64,000 nucleotides of DNA from positions 844,501 through 908,500 of the forward strand of contig NZ_CP024311.1 of assembly GCF_002944315.1 (NCBI RefSeq), read 5' to 3'. The first letter of the stretch is position 1. Every line of letters starts with the position of its first letter. Origin of the DNA: Rhizobium sp. NXC24. Lineage in GTDB: Bacteria; Pseudomonadota; Alphaproteobacteria; Rhizobiales; Rhizobiaceae. This document shows, piece by piece, positions 7,650-16,535 of the stretch. A model generated the notes under the pieces. That model did no database searches. It was not told the DNA's origin and saw nothing but the letters and a program-made list of their open reading frames with translations. The translations under genes were made by a program, and so were the position numbers.

Positions 7650-8828
7650 TTGTCTCGTCCGAGTCGTGTCCCCCGCAAGTATGGCCTCGTGCCGAAAAAC
7701 TGGACTTCGCCAGCCGTCTTCGGGCTTTGCGCATGGCTGATCTTTCCGTCGACGGCGGCCTATGCCGATCTTGCCGGTCTGCTGGCGGGCATCGACAGGG
7801 GGAGCAGCAACTGGCGGATGGTCATTACCAATTCACCGGCAGGTTCGACTCATCAGGCCGAGCTTGCCTTCGGCGACGCCTCGACCGCTGCTGCCATTGG
7901 CGACGCCGGTCTCGTCCTGCCCGATGGCCGCCGCGTTGCGTTCCGGTCGGAAGAAAAGGGCAGCGATCCCAGGCCGGACGAAGACCGCATCAATCGCCAG
8001 GACAAGAAGCGCAGGATAGTCGCCGTCGCGCCGATGCAGCCGCCCAAGGATTTTTCCGCTGGTTCCGTGCTGCAGCGTGAAAGCATGCTGTTGCGGCCCG
8101 AACTGGATACCAAGGACAAGACCGCTTTCCTGAAGCCGAAGATCGGCGGCAAGGAAATTCAGATCGCGACGGCCTTCTATCGAAAGGAGCCGCAGAAGCC
8201 GGACCATAGCGTGCCGTCCTATCTTGCGAGCCTGGTAACAAGCCAGGATGCCGATGTGCTCGCTGCCGCCTATGCGTCGCCGCCACCGGACTACGCCCGT
8301 GTCTCGCCCTTTGATTCGATTCTTGCCAAGGATCAGGACAACGCAGGCCGTTTCGTACCGCAGATCGGTCCTCAGGATCACGCCTGGGCCGCGAATGTTC
8401 TGCCGCCCTCGGTCTTTTCCTCGGACGAACAGCAATGCCTTGCCACCGGCATCTATTTTGAAGCGCGTGGGGAATCGGTGAAGGGGCAGGCGGCCGTCGC
8501 GCAGGTCATCCTCAACCGCGTCCGCAACCCAGCCTATCCGAAAACCATTTGCGGCGTCGTCTATCAGAACGACGATTGGCGTAATGCATGCCAGTTCTCC
8601 TTTGCCTGCGACAACGTCAAGGATCGGGTCAATTCGCCCGAACATTGGAAAGTCGCCCGCCAGGTCGCCATGGCGGTGACCGCTGGCAAAATCTGGCTGC
8701 CGGAAGTCGGTTCCGCCACGCACTATCACGCCGTCTACGTCCGGCCGAAATGGGCGGCCGAGATGGTGAAAGTCGGCCGCATCGGCATGCACATCTTCTA
8801 TCGGACCTATGGCGGCGGCTGGAGCTGA
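7650..8828 (+). CDS. SleB-family cell wall hydrolase
   Basis: 392 residues. Begins with a basic N-terminus and a hydrophobic segment (about 15-40, ending FPSTAAYA) that looks like a signal peptide or anchor. A long low-complexity middle follows, and the SleB/Hydrolase_2 domain is at about 275-392. The motif IYFEARGESVKGQAAVAQVI holds the conserved glutamate, and the C-terminal THYHAVYVRPKW matches family members that cleave peptidoglycan. The start is TTG 7650 with TGGAG upstream. No spore genes are expected in this lineage; the role is probably wall remodelling in the periplasm. It stands alone between two promoter-bearing gaps. Confidence 0.88.
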   Translation: MSRPSRVPRKYGLVPKNWTSPAVFGLCAWLIFPSTAAYADLAGLLAGIDRGSSNWRMVITNSPAGSTHQAELAFGDASTAAAIGDAGLVLPDGRRVAFRSEEKGSDPRPDEDRINRQDKKRRIVAVAPMQPPKDFSAGSVLQRESMLLRPELDTKDKTAFLKPKIGGKEIQIATAFYRKEPQKPDHSVPSYLASLVTSQDADVLAAAYASPPPDYARVSPFDSILAKDQDNAGRFVPQIGPQDHAWAANVLPPSVFSSDEQQCLATGIYFEARGESVKGQAAVAQVILNRVRNPAYPKTICGVVYQNDDWRNACQFSFACDNVKDRVNSPEHWKVARQVAMAVTAGKIWLPEVGSATHYHAVYVRPKWAAEMVKVGRIGMHIFYRTYGGGWS

Positions 8829-8998
8829 CGGTCGATTGCGCGGCGGGACTGATCTGGCCCAGTGAGCGATAAAAAGGCCACAGAAAAACCCGGCCTGAAG
8901 AGGATTCTTCGGCTCAGTTTTACGCCGGCATCGCATATTCGCCCTAAGATTATGATTTAATTCGGCTAATTTATGGCTGGACAGATGACGTCTACGCC

Positions 8999-9027
8999 TT
9001 GACTATGCTTTTTCCTAAAACTATGTT
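8999..9027 (+). promoter_or_regulatory. Housekeeping promoter of the F0 ATP synthase operon
   Basis: TTGACT (8999-9004), a 17-base spacer and TATGTT (9022-9027) fit the sigma-70-type consensus, about 105 bases before atpI. The rest of the 303-base gap 8829-9131 shows nothing else. Confidence 0.6.
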
Positions 9028-9131
9028 GCGCGCGACTTCAAACGGGCCGAAAAGGTGGCGAAACCTGCCGTTCGTTTATGCGTTGACCGGGGTAATGGGA
9101 TAGCGCGCAACGAAAATGGGAGGACATCACC

Positions 9132-9476
9132 ATGGCGGATGACCGCGACGAAGGTCTGGAAAAGCGACGAGAGCAATTGGAAGCCGAGCTGGCGAACAAG
9201 CGTTCTGCGTTGGGAGAGGATGAACGAGGGGAGGTTCGCGCCGAGGAGAGCCGCAAAGGCTATGCCCAGGCGATGAAGCTTTCTAGTGAATTCATCGCTG
9301 CCATCATCGTTGGCGCTGTTCTGGGCTATTTCTTCGACCGTTTTGTCGGCACGACGCCGTGGGGCATGATTATTCTTCTGCTTCTCGGATTTTGTGCCGG
9401 CGTTCTGAATGTTTTGCGCTCTGCAGGCAAGGTGGCGACACCAATGCTTGAAAAGCACGGGCTAGATAAGAAATGA
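9132..9476 (+). CDS. atpI: F0F1 ATP synthase assembly protein AtpI
   Basis: 114 residues: a charged, helical N-terminus (1-48) and two membrane segments (about 52-72 and 76-96) in the typical AtpI form ([21 protein letters not shown] and a GLY-rich second helix). AtpI helps assemble the c-ring in the inner membrane. First gene of the F0 operon, with GGGAGGACATCACC before the ATG. The F1 genes are not here, which is normal for Rhizobiales, where F0 and F1 are in separate operons. Confidence 0.93.
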   Translation: MADDRDEGLEKRREQLEAELANKRSALGEDERGEVRAEESRKGYAQAMKLSSEFIAAIIVGAVLGYFFDRFVGTTPWGMIILLLLGFCAGVLNVLRSAGKVATPMLEKHGLDKK

Positions 9477-9555
9477 GGCGGAAGCGGCGCTACGGTGCAG
9501 TTTCCTGGTGAGAGGCATCCGCTTTGACGAGCGGGAAAATGAAAGAGAACAAGCG

Positions 9556-10308
9556 GTGGCAAACGGACCTACCCATCAGTTCCTGATCTTCAAGATTATC
9601 CCGATCGATATCGGCGGAATTGATTTTTCGTTCACCAATGCTTCGCTGTTCATGGTTGCCTCGGCAGTTATCTCTGCCGGCTTCCTCTATTTCGCCACCT
9701 CGCATCGCAGCGTCATTCCGAGCCGCGCCCAGTCGGTGGCGGAGATGTCTTATGAGTTCATCGCCTCGATGCTGAAAGAAGGGGCGGGAACCAAGGGGAT
9801 GAAGTTCTTCCCGCTGGTCTTCTCACTCTTCATGTTCGTGCTGACGGCGAACCTGCTTGGCATGGTTCCCTATTTCTTCACCGTCACCAGCCAAATCATC
9901 GTCACGTTTGCACTGGCGCTTCTGGTCATCCTGACGGTCATTCTCTACGGCGTCATCAAGCATGGCTTCGGCTTTTTCAAGCTCTTCGTGCCGCAGGGCG
10001 TTCCCGGCATTCTTCTGCCGCTGGTGGTGATCATCGAAATCATCTCCTTCCTGTCGCGGCCCATTTCACTCTCCGTTCGTCTTTTCGCCAACATGCTGGC
10101 AGGCCATATCACGCTTAAGGTGTTCGCAGGCTTCGTTGCCTCGCTCGGAGCCCTTGGTGCGCTTGGCATCGGCGGCGCCATTCTTCCCCTGATCATGACC
10201 GTCGCCCTGACCGGTCTCGAGTTCCTCGTCGCCTTCCTCCAGGCTTACGTCTTTGCGGTGCTGACTTGCATGTACCTCAATGACGCAATCCATCCGGGTG
10301 GCCACTAA
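9556..10308 (+). CDS. atpB: ATP synthase F0 subunit a
   Basis: 250 residues from the GTG at 9556, matching the usual rhizobial length. An upstream GTG at 9508 is in frame but adds a charged extension not expected in the family. It spans the membrane five or six times. The conserved proton-channel helix contains [14 protein letters not shown], with the essential arginine. Subunit a works with the c-ring to carry protons. It follows atpI by 79 bases and precedes atpE by 69. Confidence 0.95.
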   Translation: MANGPTHQFLIFKIIPIDIGGIDFSFTNASLFMVASAVISAGFLYFATSHRSVIPSRAQSVAEMSYEFIASMLKEGAGTKGMKFFPLVFSLFMFVLTANLLGMVPYFFTVTSQIIVTFALALLVILTVILYGVIKHGFGFFKLFVPQGVPGILLPLVVIIEIISFLSRPISLSVRLFANMLAGHITLKVFAGFVASLGALGALGIGGAILPLIMTVALTGLEFLVAFLQAYVFAVLTCMYLNDAIHPGGH

Positions 10309-10377
10309 GGATTACCGACATTGACGTCTGCAGGGCGTCAGTCATTCGCCGCAACAACCATTTCAAAGGAGTTCAAC

Positions 10378-10605
10378 ATGGAAGCGGAAGCAGCAAAGTT
10401 CATCGGCGCAGGTCTGGCTTGCTTTGGTATGGCCGGTACGGCTCTCGGCCTCGGCAACATCTTCGGCAGCTACCTGTCCGGCGCACTTCGCAATCCGTCT
10501 GCCGCTGACAGCCAGTTCGGCCGTCTGGTATTCGGCTTCGCCGTTACGGAAGCTCTGGGCATCTTCTCGCTGCTCATCGCTCTCCTCCTGCTCTTCGCCG
10601 TCTGA
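10378..10605 (+). CDS. atpE: ATP synthase F0 subunit c
   Basis: 75 residues forming two membrane helices with a polar loop RNPSA at 38-42 that contacts F1. The ion-binding carboxylate is Glu58 (FAVTEALG). Glycine-rich first helix [18 protein letters not shown] lies 6 bases before the ATG, a strong ribosome binding site in keeping with the high copy number of the c subunit. Confidence 0.96.
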   Translation: MEAEAAKFIGAGLACFGMAGTALGLGNIFGSYLSGALRNPSAADSQFGRLVFGFAVTEALGIFSLLIALLLLFAV

Positions 10606-10684
10606 TATCAACGGCATGATAGATCACGGTTCGCGGGACAGCGGGCCGTGATTCTTTGTATTTGCAGACCACCTGGAGGTGAGC

Positions 10685-11278
10685 ATGTTTGTGACCCCGG
10701 CATATGCTGAAGAAGCACCGCCGGCAGCCGGCGCGGTGCATACGGAGACGGGTGCGCCCGATCAGGGCCATCACGCAGGCGTATTCCCGCCGTTTGACCA
10801 TACGACGTATCCGTCACAGCTCCTTTGGCTGGTGATCACCTTCGTCATCTTCTACGTGGCCATGCAGAAGATCGTTATTCCGCGCGTCGGCGGCATTCTG
10901 GAAAGCCGGCACGATCGCATCGCCCAGGATATCGACGAAGCCTCGCGTCTGAAGGCCGAAGCCGATGCTGCCGTTGCGACCTACGAAAGCGAATTGGCCG
11001 CAGCGCGCGCCAAGGCAAATTCGATCGGCGCCACCGCCCGCGACGCCGCCAAGGCAAAGGCTGAGGAAGATCGCAAGGCGATCGAAGCAAGCCTTTCGGA
11101 AAAGCTGAAGGCCGCTGAGGTCCGTATCAGCGAGATCAAGGCGAAAGCCTTCGGCGATGTCGGCGCCATTGCTGAAGAAACGGCCGCTGCCGTTGTCGAG
11201 CAGCTCGTCGGCAACGTCGCCGGCCAGGCAGACGTCGCTTCGGCTGTCGCCGAAGCATCCGCCAAGCGGGAGGGTTGA
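10685..11278 (+). CDS. atpG: ATP synthase F0 subunit b'
   Basis: 197 residues from the ATG at 10685, which has GGAGG 5 bases upstream; a GTG at 10679 lies inside that site and is less likely. After a short alanine-rich leader, one membrane segment ([20 protein letters not shown], about 40-60) is followed by a long alanine/glutamate/lysine coiled coil. It forms the peripheral stator stalk as a heterodimer with b. Symbol atpG here is the rhizobial name for b' (atpF2 elsewhere), not F1 gamma. Confidence 0.93.
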   Translation: MFVTPAYAEEAPPAAGAVHTETGAPDQGHHAGVFPPFDHTTYPSQLLWLVITFVIFYVAMQKIVIPRVGGILESRHDRIAQDIDEASRLKAEADAAVATYESELAAARAKANSIGATARDAAKAKAEEDRKAIEASLSEKLKAAEVRISEIKAKAFGDVGAIAEETAAAVVEQLVGNVAGQADVASAVAEASAKREG

Positions 11279-11281
11279 TCC

Positions 11282-11773
11282 ATGGAATTCGGTCTCGACG
11301 AAACTTTCTTTGCATTCGTCGCTCTCATCATCTTCCTCGGCCTCATCGTCTATCTGAAGGTGCCGGGCATGATGGCCAAGTCGCTGGACGACCGCGCCGA
11401 TCAGATCCGTAACGATCTGGCTGAAGCCAAGCGCCTGCGTGAAGAAGCCCAGCATCTTCTGGCTGAATACCAGCGCAAGCGGAAGGAAGCCGAAGCCGAA
11501 GCAGCCCATATCGTTGCGGCCGCCGAACGCGAAGCTGAAATGCTGACGACGGAAGCTCGCAAGAAGACGGAGGAATTCGTCGCCAACCGTACGGCGCTTT
11601 CCGAGCAGAAGATCAAGCAGGCGGAAGCCGATGCGATGAAGGCGGTCCGTTCCGCCGCCGTCGATCTGGCCATCGCTGCCGCTGAATCCGTGCTCGCCAA
11701 GAAGGCCGACGGCCACGTTCAATCGGAACTCTTCAGCAACGCCGTTGGCGAAGTGAAGTCACGGTTGAACTGA
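11282..11773 (+). CDS. atpF: ATP synthase F0 subunit b
   Basis: 163 residues. One N-terminal membrane helix (about 7-27) precedes a long alpha-helical coiled coil rich in Glu, Ala and Lys. It starts 3 bases after the b' stop, so the two stator subunits are made in a coupled way. It ends the F0 operon; a terminator follows at 11798. Confidence 0.95.
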   Translation: MEFGLDETFFAFVALIIFLGLIVYLKVPGMMAKSLDDRADQIRNDLAEAKRLREEAQHLLAEYQRKRKEAEAEAAHIVAAAEREAEMLTTEARKKTEEFVANRTALSEQKIKQAEADAMKAVRSAAVDLAIAAAESVLAKKADGHVQSELFSNAVGEVKSRLN

Positions 11774-11797
11774 GCGCGCAAGCAATCGATCTTTGGA

Positions 11798-11828
11798 AAA
11801 GCCCGGCTTCGGCTGGGCTTTTTGTTTT
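11798..11828 (+). terminator. Rho-independent terminator of the F0 operon
   Basis: AAGCCCGGC, loop TTCG, GCTGGGCTT followed by TTTGTTTTT, 25 bases after the atpF stop. Confidence 0.88.
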
Positions 11829-11908
11829 TAAAGGCATCGCTCGGCGACGGTGACATTTGACGGCGGCTCCGGATCTAAATTAGATTTCGACCTCGTTTTA
11901 GGGGAGAA

Positions 11909-12682
11909 ATGGTGATACCGAACGGGGAGAGCGGCGAGGGACCATTTCGCCAGGGTGATCTCATCTATCGGCCCACCCGCCCGTGGACAGCGAGTGTTCA
12001 CGCCCTGCTCACTGCACTTCAAATCCATGGCTTTACCAATGCGCCATTATCAGCCGGACATGACGCGGCGTGGGAGAGGGTGAGCTTTCTTCCGGGAGAG
12101 ACGGGTGATCTGGACGACAATGAGAATATGAGGTCGATGGAAGCTCTGCTGTCGGCGGCGCGCCTGCTGCGGCGCTATCACGATTGCACCGCTCTGTTGA
12201 TGCGGCCGATGCTGGAGGACCAGAAATGGCAATTGTCGCCGCGGCCGCCGTTCGAGGTGATCTGCCATGGCGATTTCGCGCCCTATAATGTTGTTCTCAC
12301 CGGCAGCGAGGCGACGGGTATCATCGACTTCGAGACGGCCCATCCCGGCCCGCGTTGCTGGGATCTCGCTTACGCCATCTATCGCTGGGCGCCTCTGTCC
12401 GCCGGTGTCGCGGTCAAAGATCTCAGCGGGCTCGATACGCAAATCCTCCGCGCTTGCAGTTTTCTTGATGCCTACGGCTTGCCATCGGAGCAACGATCGG
12501 TCTTGCCGGGCATGATCATTGACCGTCTGAATGCCTTGGTCGGCTTCATGGAAAGCGAGGCGGCCAATGGTGTGGAAAGATATCGCCGCAACATTGAAGA
12601 GGGCCATGCTGATATCTACCGGCGCGATGTTGCCTATATCAGCGAGCACCGAAGCGAGATCATGGCCTGCCTCGCAGGATAA
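11909..12682 (+). CDS. APH-family phosphotransferase-fold protein
   Basis: 257 residues of the aminoglycoside phosphotransferase/choline kinase fold. The catalytic loop HGDFAPYN is at 120-127 (His120, Asp122, Asn127) and the metal-binding IIDFE has Asp140. The N-terminal lobe is short and an ATP-binding lysine is not obvious. Members of this loose family phosphorylate small hydroxylated molecules or sugars; a resistance role is not implied. ATG 11909 has GGGGAG just before it; GTG 11912 is an alternative. It stands alone, ending 16 bases before the convergent rnhB. Confidence 0.82.
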   Translation: MVIPNGESGEGPFRQGDLIYRPTRPWTASVHALLTALQIHGFTNAPLSAGHDAAWERVSFLPGETGDLDDNENMRSMEALLSAARLLRRYHDCTALLMRPMLEDQKWQLSPRPPFEVICHGDFAPYNVVLTGSEATGIIDFETAHPGPRCWDLAYAIYRWAPLSAGVAVKDLSGLDTQILRACSFLDAYGLPSEQRSVLPGMIIDRLNALVGFMESEAANGVERYRRNIEEGHADIYRRDVAYISEHRSEIMACLAG

Positions 12683-12698
12683 CGAGAACTCGCGGCTG

Positions 12699-13373
12699 TC
12701 AGGCTTCATCCCGTCGGAGCGGCCGGAAACTCATGCGATGTAGCGAGCAGGGGCCGTGCTTCTCGATGCCGGCGCGGTGCTCAGGCGTCCCGTAGCCGAC
12801 ATGGGCGGCAAAGCCGTATGCGGGGAAGACATCTCCGGCGCGGGCCATCATCCGGTCGCGCGTCACCTTGGCCACGATCGAGGCTGCGGCAATGGAAAAG
12901 GAGCGGGCATCGCCCTTGACCACGGCTTTTCCCGGGCAAGCGAGGCCGCCGGGCACATCCAACCCATCCGTCAGCACGTAGCTTGCCGGCACGGCCAGGC
13001 TGCAGATGGCACGGCGCATGGCGTCGAGGCTCGCCTTGCGAATATCGGTGATATCGATACGCGCCGCGCTCGAAGAAGCAATGGAGACGGTCGCGGTCGA
13101 GAGGATTTCGACAAACAGCGCCTCGCGCCTGATGGCCGAAAGCTGCTTGGAATCGTTCAATCCCTCGGGAATGCGTTCCGGATCGAGAATGACTGCGGCC
13201 GCGACGACTGGACCTGCAAGAGGCCCGCGCCCGGCTTCATCGGCACCTGCGACAGGCCAGTGTCCAGCGCGGCGGGCAATCAGCTCCAACTCGAAGGTTG
13301 GAACGATCGGGCCCTCGTCGAAAAGCATGGGAGAATCGGATGGTGTGCTGCGTGGCATGCGGCAAGCTCGCAC
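12699..13373 (-). CDS. rnhB: Ribonuclease HII
   Basis: 224 residues from GTG 13373 (AGGAG 8 bases upstream); ATG 13358 gives a form closer in length to relatives. It has the RNase HII signature [19 protein letters not shown] with the first catalytic Asp-Glu, then LNDSKQL, and the late aspartates LTDGLDV and KGDA. The enzyme cuts RNA in RNA-DNA hybrids and removes single ribonucleotides from DNA. Followed downstream by the convergent APH gene; upstream the spacer carries rhizobial repeat elements. Confidence 0.95.
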   Translation of the reverse strand: MRACRMPRSTPSDSPMLFDEGPIVPTFELELIARRAGHWPVAGADEAGRGPLAGPVVAAAVILDPERIPEGLNDSKQLSAIRREALFVEILSTATVSIASSSAARIDITDIRKASLDAMRRAICSLAVPASYVLTDGLDVPGGLACPGKAVVKGDARSFSIAAASIVAKVTRDRMMARAGDVFPAYGFAAHVGYGTPEHRAGIEKHGPCSLHRMSFRPLRRDEA

Positions 13374-13462
13374 ACCATCCGATCTCCTGCAAGCCCCCGG
13401 TGGATCAAGGCGGCGAACCAGGGGGCTCTTCCGGCGGGCAGGGAAACCCGCGGGAAAGGGTC

Positions 13463-13511
13463 AGAGCAATTCCGGGAAAAGTGCGTGAGCCGCTTTCCGT
13501 CCGGAATTGCG
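13463..13511. repeat. Rhizobial intergenic palindromic repeat
   Basis: A 49-base imperfect palindrome: AGAGCAATTCCGG at the left pairs with CCGGAATTGC at the right, with GGAAAAGTGCG and CGCTTTCC in between. From memory, this motif recurs between genes in many Rhizobium and Sinorhizobium chromosomes (RIME-like). Its copy number here cannot be counted outside the window. Confidence 0.6.
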
Positions 13512-13527
13512 AAAAAACAAAAAGATA

Positions 13528-13563
13528 GAGCGGTTCTAAGATTCCGCGAAAGCTGAACCGCTC
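13528..13563 (-). terminator. Hairpin at the end of the radical SAM gene, second repeat unit
   Basis: GAGCGGTTC (13528-13536) pairs with GAACCGCTC (13555-13563), overlapping the stop codon of the radical SAM gene. Read on the minus strand it is followed by ATCTTTTTGTTTTTTCG, so it can serve as a terminator while also belonging to the repeat cluster. Confidence 0.55.
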
Positions 13564-14719
13564 AGAGCAGCGAAAGCTGCACGCCGCTGCCATCCGGCGG
13601 CACAAACAGGTCGTCGCGCAATGCGATACTGCGGCGGGTGAGCTCCAGCCGCTTGGTTGCCATTTCGAAACGGCGGCTGATCTGCCAGGCATAGGGGCCT
13701 GCGCCCTTCATGCGTTTGCCGAACTCGGCATCGTAATCCTTGCCGCCGCGCATGGAGCGGATCAGCGACATGACATGGCGGTAGCGATCCGGATAGTTCT
13801 GCAGCAGCCAGTCGCGGAAGAGCGGGCTGACCTCCAGCGGCAGGCGCAGGATGACATAGGTTGCTTCCAGGGCGCCGGCGGCCTTGCTGGCGTCGAGGAT
13901 GCGCTCGATTTCGTGGTCGTTGAGCGCCGGAATGATCGGCGCCACCATGACTGCCGTCTGGATACCGGCCTCGCTGAGCACCCGGATCGCCTCCAGCCGC
14001 CGCTGCGGCGTCGCCGCGCGCGGTTCCATGGTGCGCGCCAGCTTGCGGTCGAGCGTGGTCACGGAAATACCGACCCGAACCAGGTTCTTGGCGGCCATCT
14101 CTTGGAGAATATCGATATCGCGCATGATCAGCGCTGACTTGGTGACGATCGCAACCGGATGGTTTGCCTTGTTCAGCACTTCGAGAATCTGCCGCATGAT
14201 GCGCCATTCCTTCTCGATCGGCTGATAGGGGTCGGTATTGGTGCCGATGGCGATGACGCGCGGCTTGTAGCCGGGCTTGGCCAGCTCCCGTTCCAGAAGC
14301 CGCGCCGCGTCCGGCTTGGCGAAGAGCTTTGATTCGAAATCGAGTCCCGCCGACAGGCCCATATAGGCATGCGTCGGCCGTGCGAAACAATAGATGCAGC
14401 CATGCTCGCAGCCACGATAGGGATTGATGGAACGATCGAAGGATATATCGGGCGATTCGTTGCGTGTGATTGCCGTACGCGGCTTCTCCACCTGGACTTC
14501 GGTTTTGAAAGGCGGCAGTTCTTCGAGTGTTTGCCAGCCGTCATCGAATGTCTCACGTCGCAGCGGTTCGAATCGGCCGCTCGGGTTCAGCCCGGCGCCG
14601 CGACCGCGCCGGCGGTCGATCTCGACTCTGAGACCGGTGTCGGCGATCAAAGCATTGGCAACATCTGCCGTATTGGCAGGCGCAAATGCGACCTGCCCTG
14701 CAAGGGACTGCTCGTTCAT
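13562..14719 (-). CDS. PA0069-family radical SAM protein
   Basis: 385 residues. The radical SAM cluster motif CEHGCIYC has Cys104, Cys108 and Cys111 (CxxxCxxC). The flanking SINPYRGCEHGCIYCFARPT and the later GTNTDPYQPIEK place it in the PA0069/SPL-related family, whose substrate is not established. The enzyme should bind a 4Fe-4S cluster and S-adenosylmethionine in the cytoplasm. The start has CGGAG 6 bases upstream. It lies upstream of and in the same direction as rnhB, but 190 bases and a repeat separate them. Confidence 0.88.
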   Translation of the reverse strand: MNEQSLAGQVAFAPANTADVANALIADTGLRVEIDRRRGRGAGLNPSGRFEPLRRETFDDGWQTLEELPPFKTEVQVEKPRTAITRNESPDISFDRSINPYRGCEHGCIYCFARPTHAYMGLSAGLDFESKLFAKPDAARLLERELAKPGYKPRVIAIGTNTDPYQPIEKEWRIMRQILEVLNKANHPVAIVTKSALIMRDIDILQEMAAKNLVRVGISVTTLDRKLARTMEPRAATPQRRLEAIRVLSEAGIQTAVMVAPIIPALNDHEIERILDASKAAGALEATYVILRLPLEVSPLFRDWLLQNYPDRYRHVMSLIRSMRGGKDYDAEFGKRMKGAGPYAWQISRRFEMATKRLELTRRSIALRDDLFVPPDGSGVQLSLL

Positions 14720-14880
14720 CGGTAACTCCGGGGCGGTTCATGGCATCGCATGCCGCGTCTAAGATGATTAAATTCCTATCCGACAAACGAGAACATTGCA
14801 AGAACAAAATGCGCGATTACGCTCCGCCGCGCAGCGTGTACATGCCGACGAGCAGAGGTCCCGGTGGCATTGTGAACCTG

Positions 14881-14923
14881 CACATAAGCCTTGTCTAAAC
14901 CTTCGGGTTTAAAGGGTTATGTG
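14881..14923 (+). promoter_or_regulatory. Long hairpin with a UUCG tetraloop in the glycosyltransferase leader
   Basis: CACATAA, CCTT and TAAACC pair in turn with GGTTTA, AAGG and TTATGTG around the loop TTCG, giving 17 base pairs interrupted by one G-G mismatch and a 3-base bulge (GTC). It ends 36 bases before the ATG at 14960. It looks like a deliberate RNA structure, either a 5' leader element or a terminator without T tract. Confidence 0.55.
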
Positions 14924-14959
14924 CTGGCAATAAATTGTGCGGCGCTTTATAAATGGGCA

Positions 14960-15478
14960 ATGTTGACAGTAATCATCGAATGCCAGGATCAGGAACCTGA
15001 GCTGGCGCAGACATTGGCGGCCCTGGTAGCGGGCGCGATCGAAGGTTTGGTGTGCGACGTCGTCGTGCTCGATCATGGCTCGCGTGATGGCACCTCGCAT
15101 GTGGCCGACGCTGCCGGCTGCCGTTTCTATTCCCAGTGGGATATCAAAGACATACTGCATTCGGCGCGCGGCGAATGGCTGCTTTTCGTCGAGCCCGGCG
15201 CCCGCCCGCAAGCCGGCTGGATCGATGAGATTGCCGAATATGTCTCGCTGAATAAGGTGCCGGCGCGCTTCACCGCGTCGCGGGGTTATCGACGGCCTTT
15301 GTTCCAGCGCATCGGCCGCAGCCTGCCGCCTCTGGAACTGGGTTTGCTCCTCTCCAAGCGACAGGCCATCGCCGCCGCCAAAACGGGCATGCGGCTTGCC
15401 GAATTCGCCAGGGGGCAAAAGAGCCGCCAACTGTCGAGCGAGCTAATTCCCTCTTGGGTCGCACGCGCGGCAAGGTAG
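14960..15478 (+). CDS. Small family 2-like glycosyltransferase
   Basis: 172 residues from ATG 14960, a start that gives the usual N-terminal strand MLTVIIECQD; upstream in-frame codons run through a stable hairpin and are unlikely to be translated. The Rossmann-like GT-A part is visible: VVVLDHGSRDGTSHVADAAG is the typical UDP-sugar-binding stretch, and WLLFVEPGARP replaces the DxD-containing strand, without a clear DxD. The protein ends where a normal GT2 continues, so it is a short form. Role may be surface polysaccharide or may be non-catalytic. It is flanked by a divergent radical SAM gene and a small secreted protein. Confidence 0.7.
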   Translation: MLTVIIECQDQEPELAQTLAALVAGAIEGLVCDVVVLDHGSRDGTSHVADAAGCRFYSQWDIKDILHSARGEWLLFVEPGARPQAGWIDEIAEYVSLNKVPARFTASRGYRRPLFQRIGRSLPPLELGLLLSKRQAIAAAKTGMRLAEFARGQKSRQLSSELIPSWVARAAR

Positions 15479-15656
15479 CGCATTGTAATCAATCCAGATT
15501 CCATTTGAAAATAAGAGAATTTCTGTCATAATTTTCATATGGCGGCACGTCTCGCGTGTCGCGTCAGGCGGCCGACCATGAAGATGCCGGTATGCGGCAG
15601 AGCAGGTCAGCGGAACTCTCCTCTTCCGCCGGATTTCCGGCGAAAGGAGGTGCGTC

Positions 15657-15971
15657 ATGGGACGCACGATGCTCTGCCGCCTCATCGGAACGGCCCTTGT
15701 GGCAACGGCAATCCTTCATCCGAGTACTGCAGCTTCGCAAGCGATGTTCGCATGCGCTGAACGCGCCGATATGGTCGCTTTTCTGGAAGCGCACTATTCC
15801 GAAAAGCTCTCGGCCATTGGTCAGCTCGATCCGAGGAATATTATCGAGGTCTTTGCTGCTGAAAGCGGCAGTTGGACAATGATGATCACCGGTGTCTCCG
15901 GCCGAAGCTGCGTGATCCTCACGGGTCAGAATTGGGAATCAATTCCTGCCTTGCCTGGATCGAAGGCATAA
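15657..15971 (+). CDS. Small secreted protein of unknown function
   Basis: 104 residues with a good signal peptide (basic start, hydrophobic 8-22, ending STAASQA), so the mature form is about 77 residues and periplasmic. It contains two cysteines (in FACAERAD and GRSCVIL) that could form a disulfide. The ATG is preceded by AAAGGAGGT, an almost perfect ribosome binding site. I recognise no function. It converges on moaB, with 9 bases between the stops. Confidence 0.75.
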   Translation: MGRTMLCRLIGTALVATAILHPSTAASQAMFACAERADMVAFLEAHYSEKLSAIGQLDPRNIIEVFAAESGSWTMMITGVSGRSCVILTGQNWESIPALPGSKA

Positions 15972-15980
15972 AGCGCCAGC

Positions 15981-16535
15981 TTATTTTGAGCCGGCACCGC
16001 GCTTTAGATGTTCATCGAGCCGCGGCATGATCTCCACGAAATTGCAGGGCATATGGCGGTAGTCGAGTTGCGCCTTTAAAATGCCGTCCCAGGCATCCTT
16101 GCAGGCGCCAGGGGAGCCCGGCAGCACGAAGATGAAGGTGGCGTTGGCAACGCCGCCGGTTGCACGCGACTGGATCGTCGCCGTGCCGATCTTGTCGTAG
16201 GAGATGCGATGGAACACCTCGGAAAACCCGTCCATCCGCTTTTCGAACAAGGGCTCCAGCGCTTCGGGCGTGACATCGCGGCCGGTAAAGCCGGTGCCGC
16301 CGGTGGTGATGACGACGTCGATGGTTTCGTCCTGCGTCCAGGCCTCCACCTGGCTTCGAATACGCTTTTTGTCGTCGGGAACGATGGCGCGCGCAGCCAA
16401 CCTATGACCGGCTTCCGCGATACGGGCAACCAGCGTATCGCCGGACTTGTCGTCGGCGAGCGTGCGCGTATCGGAAACGGTCAGCACCGCGATGCCGACG
16501 GGGATGAAGGACCTTGCTTCGCTTGAACCGGTCAT
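15981..16535 (-). CDS. moaB: Molybdenum cofactor biosynthesis protein B
   Basis: 184 residues of the MoaB/Mog fold: VLTVSDTR at the start, then DVVITTGGTGFTGRDVTPEA, the signature that binds molybdopterin, and the late PGSPGAC. MoaB is involved in adenylylating molybdopterin before metal insertion. The start ATG overlaps the stop of ispE (TGATG), with GGGAG upstream, which implies translational coupling. Confidence 0.92.
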   Translation of the reverse strand: MTGSSEARSFIPVGIAVLTVSDTRTLADDKSGDTLVARIAEAGHRLAARAIVPDDKKRIRSQVEAWTQDETIDVVITTGGTGFTGRDVTPEALEPLFEKRMDGFSEVFHRISYDKIGTATIQSRATGGVANATFIFVLPGSPGACKDAWDGILKAQLDYRHMPCNFVEIMPRLDEHLKRGAGSK

